Under the pieces are notes generated by a model. The model searched no databases, was not told where the DNA came from, and worked only from the letters and a program-made list of their open reading frames with translations. A DNA stretch of 64,000 nt from JAAGZL01 sp050288625 (GTDB lineage Bacteria > Pseudomonadota > Gammaproteobacteria > Chromatiales > Chromatiaceae): NCBI GenBank assembly GCA_050288625.1, contig JBNKEE010000046.1:1-64000 (forward strand), read 5' to 3'. The translations under genes were made by a program, and so were the position numbers. This document shows, one piece after another, positions 44,798-54,120 of this stretch. The first letter of the stretch is position 1. Each line of letters begins with the position of its first letter.

Positions 44798-45850
44798 ATG
44801 AGGGTCTTGGTTGGTGCTGTGATTTTGCTCCTGGCTGCGCCAGTATCTGCAATAGATTTTTTCTCGTCCAAGAAAGATGACAGCAGTACATCGTCCAAGG
44901 GACCATCTCTGGAACAAAGGGTGCAGATGTTAGAGCGGAGGATAAATACCCTCTCTAACATCGTCCTGCGTCTGGATAGTCTGCAACAAGAGATTCAAGA
45001 TCTCAGGGGCGACGTCGAGGTGCAGAACCATACTATGGAAGGCCTGCGAAAGCGCCAGCTGGATTTCTACAACGACATGGATCAGAGGATATCCAGATTG
45101 TCTGGCGAGGCCCCTGCCGGACAGCCGGGAGACACCGTTGGTGGGATGGTACCCCAGACCGCGGAGCGAACCAATAATTCGGTTCAGTCTCAGGCGCCAC
45201 AACCGGCCGGTGAGCCTAATTGGGAGTCCAGCCCTGTTACCCCAGCACCTAACCAACCTACATCTATGGCGCAGGATCAATCTGCTGCTCCTGCCGCAAG
45301 CAGTGCTCGGATTCAGTCAGGAGGGGCAAATCTGCCACCGGTAGTAAGCTCAACATCTCCATCCCCGTCCGTATCATCATCTTCAGCAATGGATTCTCCC
45401 GGTCAGCTTCAGGCTACCACAGTGGCTGTGGCGCCTAGGCCTTCTGCACCATATCGCGAAGCCGAAGGTGAAAAGTCTAGCTATCAGCAAGCGTTCAATA
45501 TGCTGATGGATCGGAAGTATGACCAGGCAAAACAGTCGTTTCGCTCATTCCTGGTCAAGTATCCCAACAGCAGATTGGCAGATAACGCTCAGTACTGGTT
45601 AGCTGAGGCAAACTATGTGACCAGGGATTTCGATGCGGCCCAGACCGAGTTCACCAAGGTGATAAAGACTCACCCTGGTAGCCCCAAGGTTTCAGATGCC
45701 ATGCTGAAGATAGGTTATATTCAGTATGAAAAGAAACAGTGGTCTGCGGCGAAGAATACACTGAATGTGGTGATCAACAGATACCCAAATTCCACCGCAA
45801 GCCAACTGGCAAAAAAACGTCTAACCAAGATGCGGGCTCAGGGGCACTAG
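44798..45850 (+). CDS. cpoB: Cell division coordinator CpoB (YbgF)
   Basis: Periplasmic partner of TolA that links outer-membrane constriction to septal peptidoglycan synthesis. The 350-residue protein has a signal peptide (to about residue 19), a coiled coil (about 33-100: 'LEQRVQMLERRINTLSNIVL'), a long Ser/Pro/Gln-rich linker (105-215) and a C-terminal TPR domain (about 225-345: 'YQQAFNMLMDRKYDQAKQSF', 'YWLAEANYVTRDFDAAQTEF'). The linker is longer than in E. coli (263 residues in all). It ends the operon; a strong terminator follows 26 bases later. Confidence 0.93.
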   Translation: MRVLVGAVILLLAAPVSAIDFFSSKKDDSSTSSKGPSLEQRVQMLERRINTLSNIVLRLDSLQQEIQDLRGDVEVQNHTMEGLRKRQLDFYNDMDQRISRLSGEAPAGQPGDTVGGMVPQTAERTNNSVQSQAPQPAGEPNWESSPVTPAPNQPTSMAQDQSAAPAASSARIQSGGANLPPVVSSTSPSPSVSSSSAMDSPGQLQATTVAVAPRPSAPYREAEGEKSSYQQAFNMLMDRKYDQAKQSFRSFLVKYPNSRLADNAQYWLAEANYVTRDFDAAQTEFTKVIKTHPGSPKVSDAMLKIGYIQYEKKQWSAAKNTLNVVINRYPNSTASQLAKKRLTKMRAQGH

Positions 45851-45876
45851 GTGTAGTTCAGGTTTTCTATATGTAT

Positions 45877-45904
45877 AAAGGGGCATCTTGATGCCCCTTT
45901 TTTT
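45877..45904 (+). terminator. Rho-independent terminator after cpoB
   Basis: A perfect stem AAAGGGGCAT / ATGCCCCTTT around a CTTG loop is followed by a run of T. It closes the ybgC-tol-pal-cpoB operon. queE starts only 15 bases later, so queE must be served by read-through or by a promoter overlapping this hairpin. Confidence 0.93.
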
Positions 45905-45918
45905 GTTAAGGTGTGCTG

Positions 45919-46560
45919 GTGTCCAGTTTGCAGATAACAGAGATATTCTATTCACTCCAAGGTGAGTCCAATACCGTTGGCATGCCCACGGTTTTTGTAC
46001 GCCTAACCGGATGCCCCCTGCGCTGCAATTACTGTGATACTGAGTATGCCTTCAGTGGGGGAGAGCGGTTAACCATCGAAGCAATAGTAGATCAGATCGC
46101 CTCACATAGGTGTAAAAGGGTAACCGTTACCGGTGGTGAGCCCTTGGCCCAGAGACAGTGTTTAGAACTCCTCACCAGATTGTGTGATGATGGTTATCTG
46201 GTCGCACTAGAGACCTGTGGTGCTCTAGATATCTCAGGGGTAGACCATCGAGTCACCAAGATCATGGACATAAAAACACCGGGTTCTGGTGAGGGGGATA
46301 ACAACCTGTTTTCAAATCTCAATTTCCTGTCCAATACCGACCAGATAAAGTTTGTGATATGTGACGAAGCGGACTACGTATGGTCTCGGCAGATCATGGA
46401 TAAAGAGGTACTAGCGGAGAAGGTGGAGGTGATAATTTTGCCAGCTCATGGAGTTCAAGATCCGGTGGAACTAGCGGAGTGGGTATTGCGTGATAGACTT
46501 CCTGTGCGCTTTCAGATGCAGTTACACAAACAGCTTTGGGGTGATGAGAGAGGCAAATAA
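45919..46560 (+). CDS. queE: 7-carboxy-7-deazaguanine synthase QueE
   Basis: Radical SAM enzyme converting carboxytetrahydropterin to 7-carboxy-7-deazaguanine in queuosine synthesis. The protein has 'EIFYSLQGESNTVGMPTVF' at its start, cluster motif CPLRCNYC (then 'DTEYAF') and 'VTVTGGEPLAQ' for SAM. GTG codons at 45913 and 45919 are both possible; AAGGTG is better spaced for 45919, giving 213 residues. It follows the cpoB terminator and precedes queC by 17 bases. Confidence 0.95.
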   Translation: MSSLQITEIFYSLQGESNTVGMPTVFVRLTGCPLRCNYCDTEYAFSGGERLTIEAIVDQIASHRCKRVTVTGGEPLAQRQCLELLTRLCDDGYLVALETCGALDISGVDHRVTKIMDIKTPGSGEGDNNLFSNLNFLSNTDQIKFVICDEADYVWSRQIMDKEVLAEKVEVIILPAHGVQDPVELAEWVLRDRLPVRFQMQLHKQLWGDERGK

Positions 46561-46577
46561 AACACTATGGAGATAAG

Positions 46578-47246
46578 ATGAAAAAGGCAGTGGTCCTGCT
46601 TTCCGGTGGCCTGGATTCTGCTACAACCCTGGCTATTGCCAGAGAGCAGGGGTATGAGTGCTATGCCCTTAGCTTGAGCTATGGCCAGCGGCACTCCGCT
46701 GAGTTGCTGGCGGCCGATCGAGTCGCAAACTCAATTGGGGTGGTGGAACATCGAACCATACCCATAGCCCTGGATGCCTTTGGCGGATCGGCCTTAACCG
46801 ACAGGTCGATAGCTGTCCCTGAAGAGATGGGCAGCGGTATACCGATAACATATGTTCCGGCGCGCAACACCATCTTTCTGTCATTGGCCCTAGGCTGGGC
46901 CGAGGTCCTAGGTGCCGAAGATATCTTCATCGGAGTGAATGCGGTGGACTATTCAGGTTATCCCGATTGTCGTCCAGAGTTTCTGCAGGCCTATGAGGCA
47001 ATGGCCAACCTGGCCACCAAGGCCGGGGTTGAGGGTAAGGGGTGTGAGATTCATGCGCCGCTGGTGCATCTGACCAAGGCGGAGATTATTCAGGAGGGGA
47101 TCCGTCTGGGGGTGGACTATTCTGCCACGGTCTCCTGCTATCAGGCCGACAGTGCAGGCAGGGCCTGCGGCGTATGTGATTCCTGTCGTCTACGATCCCA
47201 GGGGTTTAAAGATGCCGGGGTGCCTGATCCGACACCATATAAATAA
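46578..47246 (+). CDS. queC: 7-cyano-7-deazaguanine synthase QueC
   Basis: ATP-dependent enzyme that turns carboxydeazaguanine into preQ0. The 222 residues include the PP-loop 'LLSGGLDSATT' near the start, 'YVPARNTIFLSLALGWAE' and the zinc site 'SCYQAD...CGVCDSCRLR'. It acts directly after QueE, encoded just upstream. QueD and QueF are not in the window. Confidence 0.96.
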   Translation: MKKAVVLLSGGLDSATTLAIAREQGYECYALSLSYGQRHSAELLAADRVANSIGVVEHRTIPIALDAFGGSALTDRSIAVPEEMGSGIPITYVPARNTIFLSLALGWAEVLGAEDIFIGVNAVDYSGYPDCRPEFLQAYEAMANLATKAGVEGKGCEIHAPLVHLTKAEIIQEGIRLGVDYSATVSCYQADSAGRACGVCDSCRLRSQGFKDAGVPDPTPYK

Positions 47247-47365
47247 CGCTGTTCCCACCCTATAAATATCTGACTAGTTAATTTGATATCTTCTGCGCTA
47301 CCATAAATCAAAAGAGGTTCAGTAAGAACCCGTCGACAACGAAGATAGATATACCGGAGGAGGGT

Positions 47366-48574
47366 ATGGACTTGGAGATTACTACACAGGTAGTACTGCT
47401 TGGCGCTGCCTTGGGCACGGCCTTGGGGGCAGTGGCTAACGGTACCAACTTTTGCACCATGGGTGCAGTTTCCGACTGGGTCAATATGGGCGACATGCGT
47501 CGGCTTAGATCATGGTTTCTGGCCGTTGCCATCGCTATCATCGGCGTTAGCTGGTTCGAGTCGGCTTCCTTGATAGAGATGGCAGGGTTGCGCGTACCAT
47601 ACCGCAACAGTATGTTTTTCTGGCCAAGATACATCCTGGGTGGTTTGATGTTTGGTATTGGCATGACCCTGGCGTCAGGTTGTGCCAACAAAAATCTGAT
47701 CCGCATTGGCGGTGGCAATCTTAAGTCCATCGTTGTGTTTTTCGTGGTTGGATTGGCTGCGTATGCCATGACGCGAACCGACTTTTATGGTGTGGTATTC
47801 CATAGCTGGATGGCGCCCATAAGCCCTGATCTTGCCACTTTAGATATACCTGATCAAAGTATCGGAACCATTTTGGGTAGTATATTTGGGTTAGATAATC
47901 CTTCTGATCTTAATCTCTATCTGGGGAGCATTCTGGCTCTTGGTTTACTGTTGATTATATTCAAAGCAAAGGATTTTCGTGGCAGCGGCGAGTTGTTGTT
48001 CGCTGGTATAAGTATTGGCGCACTCACCATGATTGGCTGGTATGTGACCGCTGGTAGTATGGGCCAGGAGTGGGTTGAGACCGCGGAGTTCATGGAGGTG
48101 CCACCGCCAGGAGTGGGCCCGCAATCTTTTACATTTGTAAATCCGATGGGTGAGACCTTGGTTTTTCTTCAGGGAGGTGCTGAGCTGAACCTGATTACAT
48201 TCGGTGTAGCGACCATGTTTGGGGTGATCTTAGGCTCCTTTATATATGCCATCGTCAGCCGTAGTTTCAGGATCGAATGGTTCGCCAGTTTCAAAGATTT
48301 TGTAAACCACATAATAGGTGCCATCCTCATGGGTATAGGAGGCGTACTTGCTATGGGCTGTACCCTCGGTCAAGGTGTTACCGGTGTTTCCACCATGGCG
48401 CTGGGATCATTTATCGTCCTGGGTACAATAATCCTGGGTAGCGCACTGACCATGAAGGTGCAGTATTACAAACTGGTCTACGAAGAAGAGGCCAGCTTCC
48501 GTAAGGCTCTGGTCTCAGGCATGGTGGATCTGCGCCTGTTGCCCCAGGGGATGAGGAGGCTGGATGCTATCTAG
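47366..48574 (+). CDS. YeeE/YedE-family sulfur transporter
   Basis: A 402-residue membrane protein with about nine hydrophobic helices and two YeeE/YedE repeats. Cys-containing motifs that line the path in thiosulfate-uptake YeeE proteins are visible: 'NFCTMGAVSDW' (about 30-40), 'LASGCANKNLIR' (about 108) and 'MGCTLGQGVTGVSTMALGS' (about 335). Characterised relatives take up thiosulfate or related sulfur compounds; selenium transport has been proposed for others. No TusA-like partner gene is adjacent. GGAGGAG lies just upstream of the ATG, a very strong ribosome site. It is unrelated to the queC gene 119 bases upstream. Confidence 0.87.
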   Translation: MDLEITTQVVLLGAALGTALGAVANGTNFCTMGAVSDWVNMGDMRRLRSWFLAVAIAIIGVSWFESASLIEMAGLRVPYRNSMFFWPRYILGGLMFGIGMTLASGCANKNLIRIGGGNLKSIVVFFVVGLAAYAMTRTDFYGVVFHSWMAPISPDLATLDIPDQSIGTILGSIFGLDNPSDLNLYLGSILALGLLLIIFKAKDFRGSGELLFAGISIGALTMIGWYVTAGSMGQEWVETAEFMEVPPPGVGPQSFTFVNPMGETLVFLQGGAELNLITFGVATMFGVILGSFIYAIVSRSFRIEWFASFKDFVNHIIGAILMGIGGVLAMGCTLGQGVTGVSTMALGSFIVLGTIILGSALTMKVQYYKLVYEEEASFRKALVSGMVDLRLLPQGMRRLDAI

Positions 48575-48615
48575 GGCCTGCTACACTCTAGGGGTATTCG
48601 TGGGGTAATACTGCT

Positions 48616-48643
48616 TTGACAGTGGGGAATCGTCCGGTATAAT
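48616..48643 (+). promoter_or_regulatory. Sigma-70-type promoter of tRNA-Lys
   Basis: TTGACA at 48616-48621 and TATAAT at 48638-48643 are both perfect consensus boxes with a 16-base spacer. The tRNA begins 18 bases after the -10 box, so the transcript starts about 10 bases before the tRNA. This is the clearest promoter in the window. Confidence 0.92.
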
Positions 48644-48661
48644 CACGCGCTTTGATCCATC

Positions 48662-48737
48662 GGGTCGTTAGCTCAGTCGGTAGAGCAGTGGATTTTTAAT
48701 CCATTGGTCATAGGTTCGATTCCTATACGACCCACCA
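48662..48737 (+). tRNA. tRNA-Lys (anticodon TTT)
   Basis: The 76-base gene folds into a full cloverleaf: acceptor arm GGGTCGT / ACGACCC, D arm with AGCTCAGTCGGTAGAGC, anticodon stem GTGGA / TCCAT around loop TTTTTAA with anticodon TTT at 48695-48697, and T arm with GGTTCGATTCC. The 3' CCA is encoded (48735-48737). It closely resembles E. coli tRNA-Lys. Confidence 0.98.
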
Positions 48738-48745
48738 TATAAAAC

Positions 48746-48779
48746 AAGGGGTTAGCGTAATGCTAGCCCCTTTTCTTTT
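48746..48779 (+). terminator. Rho-independent terminator after tRNA-Lys
   Basis: Stem AAGGGGTTAGC / GCTAGCCCCTT (one G-T pair) around a GTAAT loop, followed by TTCTTTT. It starts 9 bases after the tRNA, making the tRNA a single-gene transcription unit with its own promoter. Confidence 0.9.
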
Positions 48780-48959
48780 GATCTCCTGTCAGACTTACCC
48801 ATAACCGAGAAGCCGTCTTAGGATTTTAAGGTTTAAATCTTTAGAATAGTTGTGTATGATTTTCTGCTAAATCGGGGTGGTGGCGCAGAATAATAAGAGA
48901 ACAACGTTAGCAATCTTGGCTATATCTGCATAGCTGTTTATTGCAAAAGGACCGTTCCA

Positions 48960-49148
48960 ATGTTTCTATCACACAAATTTACTATCGAATCCATTACCAT
49001 TGTTACAGCAGTGGCCATTCTGGCACTGGTATTTGGCGGTATGCTGGGAGATCGGGCCGGGTCAGAGAGCGGGAAACAGCTTTCGCTCAAACAGGGTGTG
49101 GAACAGTCCCAAGGGACAACTGCTGGAACGATACAGGCGAACAAATAA
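48960..49148 (+). CDS. Possible small single-span membrane protein
   Basis: A 62-residue frame with AAGGA about 9 bases before the ATG. It has one hydrophobic helix ('ITIVTAVAILALVFGGMLG', about residues 12-30) and a polar, Gln/Ser/Gly-rich tail. I do not recognise it. The good ribosome site and orderly helix support a real gene; short length and lack of a known family argue for caution. Overlapping frames here look non-coding. The stretches 48780-48959 and 49149-49385 around it hold nothing I can name. Confidence 0.45.
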   Translation: MFLSHKFTIESITIVTAVAILALVFGGMLGDRAGSESGKQLSLKQGVEQSQGTTAGTIQANK

Positions 49149-49385
49149 AAATAAGAGCATCGCCTGTTTTTCTACCTTATCTGCTGCTGTATCAAGCCTT
49201 AGCGTTCCCACGTTCGGGCGGGTGAGTGTGCGTAACCTTGGCCAGAAGTTGTTTCTGTTACATTTTGTTACATAAATGTCCTGGCGATGTGGGTAATAAT
49301 AACTGTAAACTATGTTGCCTCGATGTGGCGTAATAGAGTTCTTCCAAGATACGCATCAAATCAGTAGTTGATTAGGAAGTTGCAC

Positions 49386-50540
49386 ATGAAGTTATTGCAT
49401 TTTCGTTTCTTGTTGATCTGCACACCATTTGTATTCATTGCCGCCTGTGGTGAATCATCTCAACCGAATACTGCAGCACAAGCACAAAGACCGCCTCCAG
49501 AGGTAACGGTGATCAAGGCCCATGCCGAGTCGGTACCGCTGACTCGTGAACTGGTGGGGCGACTGGCTTCCACCAGGATTGCGGAGGTGCGGGCGCGTGT
49601 GGCCGGCATTATCCTGGAGCGTAGCTATAAAGAGGGTACAGATGTTAAAGCTGGACAGACCCTGTTTCAGATTGATCCGGCTCCTTTGAGTGCGGAACTG
49701 CATGTGCAGGAGGCGACACTGGCCAAGGCCAGGGCGGACGCCGCCAATGCAGCCTCGATCGCAAAACGTTATCGTGAACTGGCGGCCAAGAAACTACTCT
49801 CAACTCAGGAGAGGGATACAGCCTTGGCTAACGAGCGCACTACCGCTGCCGCTGTTAAGCAGGCCAAGGCCAATGTGGAGAAGGCACGGCTGGATCTGGG
49901 CTATGCGACTGTAACGGCTCCTATCGCTGGACGCGTAGGCCGTGCCCTGGTCACCGAGGGTGCCTTGGTAGGGCAGGGCGAAGCGACCAAGCTCACCACC
50001 ATTGAACAGATGGATCCGGCGTATGTGAACTTCAGTCTTTCGGTTTCGGAACTACAGCAGTTACGTGCTGAAGGAGCTAAGATGGACGGCCTGTCCGGCA
50101 GAGGTAAGCAACTGCCGGTGACAGTGATACTATCGAATGGTAGCGACTATCCGCATACAGGAACCCTCGACTTTTCTGACTCTGTGGCCGATCCAGGTAC
50201 TGGCACCATTTCCTTGCGTGCGCTTGTCCCCAATCCGGAACATCAGCTGCTTCCAGGCATGTTCGTGAACCTGCGTCTTACCTTAGGTACCCTGGAGCAT
50301 GCGTTTTTGCTGCCTCAGGCCACACTGTTACGGGATGCCCATAGTGCATCTGTGTTGGTGGTGAATGGCGAGGGTAAGGTGGAATCACGTAAAGTCGTTA
50401 CCCACGGCACCACCCAGGACGCCTGGATAGTAACCGGTTCCCTGAAGGAGGGAGACCTGGTGATACTGGAAGGACTGCAAAAGGTGCGTCCCGGTGGTGA
50501 GGCCAAGGCGGTTTTACTAGACGACAAGCCAAAGGGGTAG
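49386..50540 (+). CDS. RND efflux periplasmic adaptor (AcrA/MexA type lipoprotein)
   Basis: Membrane-fusion subunit joining the RND pump to an outer-membrane channel. From the ATG at 49386 (AGGAAG upstream) it has 384 residues with lipobox IAAC (Cys21). The lipoyl/barrel-sandwich halves are 'ARVAGIILERSYKEGTDVKAGQ' parts and 'ATVTAPIAGRVG'. Between them lies an alpha-hairpin ('AKARADAANAASIAKRYREL'), and the beta-barrel and 'NLRLTLGTLEHAFLLPQ' region follow. An upstream TTG at 49368 is possible but poorly placed. The pump gene follows 3 bases later. No regulator gene is adjacent. Confidence 0.94.
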   Translation: MKLLHFRFLLICTPFVFIAACGESSQPNTAAQAQRPPPEVTVIKAHAESVPLTRELVGRLASTRIAEVRARVAGIILERSYKEGTDVKAGQTLFQIDPAPLSAELHVQEATLAKARADAANAASIAKRYRELAAKKLLSTQERDTALANERTTAAAVKQAKANVEKARLDLGYATVTAPIAGRVGRALVTEGALVGQGEATKLTTIEQMDPAYVNFSLSVSELQQLRAEGAKMDGLSGRGKQLPVTVILSNGSDYPHTGTLDFSDSVADPGTGTISLRALVPNPEHQLLPGMFVNLRLTLGTLEHAFLLPQATLLRDAHSASVLVVNGEGKVESRKVVTHGTTQDAWIVTGSLKEGDLVILEGLQKVRPGGEAKAVLLDDKPKG

Positions 50541-50543
50541 TAG

Positions 50544-53500
50544 ATGCCGCGTTTTTTCATCGATCGTCCTATCTTTGCCTGGGTGGTGGCGATCCTCATC
50601 ACCTTGGCAGGGAGCGTGGCAATTTTTCGGTTACCGGTATCCGCCTACCCACCGATCGCTCCACCTCAGGTAGGTATAAACGCCTCCTATCCCGGGGCAA
50701 GCGCCGAGGTGGTGGAGAAGACCGTGACCTCTGTGATTGAGCAGCAATTGACCAGCGTCGATAATCTGCTCTACTTTACCTCCACATCTCGTTCTACCGG
50801 TAGTGCCCAGATCACCCTTACGTTTCAGAGTGGGACCGATCCGGATATCGCCGCAGTTCAGGTACAGAACCGGCTTAGTGTGGCTGAGGCCCGTCTGCCT
50901 CGTGAGGTAGTGCAGAACGGCATCACCGTGGCCAAGGCCAACAACGACTTTTTGATGGTGGTGGCCCTCAAGTCCACCGATCCCAATTTTGATACCTATG
51001 CCCTGAATAACCTGATCGCGTCACAGGTGTTGGATCCGATTCAGCGCCTGCCCGGTGTGGGTAACGCCAGATTGTTCGGTGCCGCCTACGCCATGCGTAT
51101 CTGGCTCAATCCGGACAAGCTACGTGGCTATGGCCTTAGTGCAGCCGACGCGCTGAACGCGATTCGCAACCAGAACGTGCAGATCGCCGCCGGTAATATA
51201 GGTGCGGAACCGGCCGTGCCCGGTCAGGGCTTCACTGCCTCGGTGACCGCAGCCAGCCGCTTCACCGACCCGCAAGAATTCGCCCGTATAATTCTGCGCA
51301 CCAATGCAGATGGCAGCACGGTACGTCTGCAGGATGTGGCGCGCATTGCCCTCGGGGCCGAATCCTATGGACATGACGTACATGTAAACGGAGAGCCGAT
51401 AGCCGGTTTCGCCATCATGCTGGCTCCTCAGGCCAATGCCCTGCAGACTGCGGAGGCGATACGAAGCAAGATGGAGCAGGTGCAGCAGTATTTTCCGGCC
51501 GGGGTGAGCTGGTTCGTACCCTATGACAGCACCCAGTTTATAACCATATCAATCGACGAGGTGGTCTACACTCTGATAGAGGCGGTGGTGTTGGTATTCC
51601 TGGTGATCCTGCTGTTCCTGCAGAACCTGCGCGCAACCATCATCCCCACTCTGGTGGTGCCGGTGGCGCTTACCAGTGCCTTTGCCGGCATGTATCTGGT
51701 CGGATTCTCCATCAATGTATTGAGCATGTTCGCACTGGTGCTGGCCATAGGCCTGGTGGTGGATGACGCCATCGTAGTGGTGGAGAACGTGGAGCGCATC
51801 ATGACCGAGGAAGGTCTGCCTCCTAAGGAGGCGGCACGCAAGGCCATGGATCAGATCACCGGCGCGGTCATCGCTATGACAACGGTGTTGGCGGCGGTGT
51901 TTATCCCTATGGCATTGGTGAGCGGAAGTGTGGGAGCCATATATCGCCAGTTCGCCCTGACTATCGCCATATCTATGGTGATCTCGGCGATCATGGCCTT
52001 GAGTTTCACCCCGGCGCTGTGTGCTACCATCCTCAAGCCCCAGCATGGGGAGCCGAATATCCTGCTGCGCGGTTTCAATAAGTTCTATCAACTGGGTAAC
52101 GACTTCTATCTGCAACGGGTGGCCCAGGCCATTCGCCACACCCCGCGCTGGATGATGGCCTTTATTGCGCTGGTGGTGGTTACGGCATTCCTGTACATAC
52201 GTCTGCCCAGCAGCTTCCTGCCTGAGGAAGACAAGGGCTACGCCCTGGCCCTGATCCAGCTGCCGCCCGGCGCCAGCATGGAGCGCACCGGCAAGGTACT
52301 GAGTCAAGCGGAGGGGATCATTCGACAGCATAAGGCGGTGGATAAGGTGGTGACCGTGGGAGGGTTCAGCTTTATCGGTCAGGGCGAAAACGTAGGTCTC
52401 GGCTTTATCCGCCTGCATGACTGGAGTCAGCGTAAGACGCCGGATCAGCAGATCAAGGCCTTTATCGGCTGGGCCAACGGTGCCCTTCAGAGTATCAAAG
52501 GGGCACGCATATTCGTGGTAAATCTACCCACTATTCGCGGTCTTGGACGTTTTGGCGGTTTCGATCTGCGCCTGGAAGACCGGGCCGGACTTGGCCATGA
52601 TGAGTTGGTCAAGGCGCGCAATATGTTGTTGGGCGCAGCAGCCAAGCAACCCACTCTGATGGGGGTGCGCCCGAATCAGCTAGAGGACGCCCCGGAACTG
52701 CAACTGCACGTAGATAGGGTGCAGGCCCAGTCCATGGGACTGAAGCTGACGGATATATACGACGCCATTCGTCTGATGTTGGCGCCGGTCTACGCCAACG
52801 ATTTTAATTTTCAGGGACGGGTCTTGAAGGTGTTGGTGCAGGCCGATGCCGCCTTTCGCAGCCGTCCGGAAGACCTTTCCCGCTACTATATTCCGTCGAA
52901 TGATGGCGGTGTGGATGAGATGGTGCCACTGAGCAGCGTAGTCAACTCAAGTTGGCACACGGCGCCACCGGCAATCGACCACTATAACGGTTTTCCATCA
53001 ATCCAGATCAACGGCGGGGCGGCGCCCGGGAGCAGTTCAGGGCAGGCAATGGACACCATGGCGCAGATCGTGAGCAATGAGCTGCCCAACGGCATAGGCT
53101 TTGAGTGGTCCGGTCAGTCGTTCCAGGAGATACTGTCGGGACAGCAGACCCCTATCCTGTTCTCACTCTCTCTTCTGGTGGTGTTCCTGGCTCTGGCGGC
53201 GCTGTATGAGAGTTGGTCAGTCCCGGCTGCGGTACTGATGGTGGTGCCCCTCGGGGTGCTGGGGGCGCTCAGCTTTACCTGGCTGCGTGGTCTGGAGGAT
53301 GACGTATTCTTCAAGGTGGGCATGATCGCGGTCATTGGCCTCTCGGCCAAGAACGCCATACTTATCATCGAGTTCGCCAACACCATGCGTCGCGAAGGAC
53401 GCGATCTGCTTGATGCGACCATGGAGGCATGCCGGCTACGTCTGCGCCCCATCCTTATGACCTCTATAGCCTTTATCTTCGGCGTCATGCCGCTAGCCCT

Positions 53501-53642
53501 TTCCACCGGTGCTGGCGCCAACAGCCGCCATGCCATCGGAACTGGTGTGATGGGGGGAATGACGGGCGCCACGGTGCTTGGAGTACTGTTCGTGCCAATA
53601 TTCTTCGTGGTGGTGCGGCGCCTGATCGGCGATCGGACCTAG
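50544..53642 (+). CDS. RND multidrug efflux pump, HAE-1 family (AcrB/MexB type)
   Basis: Proton-driven inner-membrane exporter of hydrophobic compounds. The 1032 residues match the family. It begins 'PRFFIDRPIFAWVVAILITLAG', has the proton-relay pair Asp407/Asp408 in 'GLVVDDAIVVVENVER' (same numbers as E. coli AcrB) and twelve expected helices around two large periplasmic loops. Specificity cannot be read from sequence. The outer-membrane TolC/OprM-type channel usually third in such operons is missing, so the pump must use a channel encoded elsewhere. Confidence 0.95.
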   Translation: MPRFFIDRPIFAWVVAILITLAGSVAIFRLPVSAYPPIAPPQVGINASYPGASAEVVEKTVTSVIEQQLTSVDNLLYFTSTSRSTGSAQITLTFQSGTDPDIAAVQVQNRLSVAEARLPREVVQNGITVAKANNDFLMVVALKSTDPNFDTYALNNLIASQVLDPIQRLPGVGNARLFGAAYAMRIWLNPDKLRGYGLSAADALNAIRNQNVQIAAGNIGAEPAVPGQGFTASVTAASRFTDPQEFARIILRTNADGSTVRLQDVARIALGAESYGHDVHVNGEPIAGFAIMLAPQANALQTAEAIRSKMEQVQQYFPAGVSWFVPYDSTQFITISIDEVVYTLIEAVVLVFLVILLFLQNLRATIIPTLVVPVALTSAFAGMYLVGFSINVLSMFALVLAIGLVVDDAIVVVENVERIMTEEGLPPKEAARKAMDQITGAVIAMTTVLAAVFIPMALVSGSVGAIYRQFALTIAISMVISAIMALSFTPALCATILKPQHGEPNILLRGFNKFYQLGNDFYLQRVAQAIRHTPRWMMAFIALVVVTAFLYIRLPSSFLPEEDKGYALALIQLPPGASMERTGKVLSQAEGIIRQHKAVDKVVTVGGFSFIGQGENVGLGFIRLHDWSQRKTPDQQIKAFIGWANGALQSIKGARIFVVNLPTIRGLGRFGGFDLRLEDRAGLGHDELVKARNMLLGAAAKQPTLMGVRPNQLEDAPELQLHVDRVQAQSMGLKLTDIYDAIRLMLAPVYANDFNFQGRVLKVLVQADAAFRSRPEDLSRYYIPSNDGGVDEMVPLSSVVNSSWHTAPPAIDHYNGFPSIQINGGAAPGSSSGQAMDTMAQIVSNELPNGIGFEWSGQSFQEILSGQQTPILFSLSLLVVFLALAALYESWSVPAAVLMVVPLGVLGALSFTWLRGLEDDVFFKVGMIAVIGLSAKNAILIIEFANTMRREGRDLLDATMEACRLRLRPILMTSIAFIFGVMPLALSTGAGANSRHAIGTGVMGGMTGATVLGVLFVPIFFVVVRRLIGDRT

Positions 53643-53736
53643 GAGCGATAGCACTACTTGATGTTGCGTGCCATCTAATTGATGCATATCATGTTTCACA
53701 CAACCAAAGACTTTATTGATTAAAGGTGACACCACT

Positions 53737-54117
53737 GTGAGAGCTATACTATTGATCCTTGTTGTACTTTCCACATCCGTTCAGGCAGAGAGTATAACGC
53801 CCAAGGTTTGGGGCTATGGGACCAAGAGCTGCAAAGATTATATCGGAGCCTATAAGGCCAAGGAGACAGGAAAGCAGGAGCAGGTATGGGAGTACTTCCG
53901 TTATCGTGACTGGCTTACCGGTTTCATCAGTGGGCTCACCATGGCTACTGGTATGGATGTAATGCAAGGGGTAGATCCTCAGAGCTCCATGCGCAGGATC
54001 AAGCTTATCTGTGAAGAAGACCTAGGAAACGATTTTTTTACTGCCACCATGGAGTTCATTCGAGTCATCGGGACAAATAAGTTGCCGGATAAGGATGGCA
54101 GTAGTGGTTCTGAATGA
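53737..54117 (+). CDS. Small secreted protein, Rap1a/HdeA-like pattern
   Basis: From the GTG at 53737 (AAGGTG upstream) this is a 126-residue protein with a signal peptide ('RAILLILVVLSTSVQA'). The mature part has two Cys ('SCKDYIGAY' and 'LICEEDLGN') and the central 'WLTGFISGLTMATG', a pattern like the small helical HdeA/Rap1a-type periplasmic proteins. That resemblance is loose and function is unknown. A TTG at 53716 would lengthen the N-terminus but spoil the signal peptide. A terminator follows directly. Confidence 0.6.
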   Translation: MRAILLILVVLSTSVQAESITPKVWGYGTKSCKDYIGAYKAKETGKQEQVWEYFRYRDWLTGFISGLTMATGMDVMQGVDPQSSMRRIKLICEEDLGNDFFTATMEFIRVIGTNKLPDKDGSSGSE

Positions 54118-54120
54118 TAC

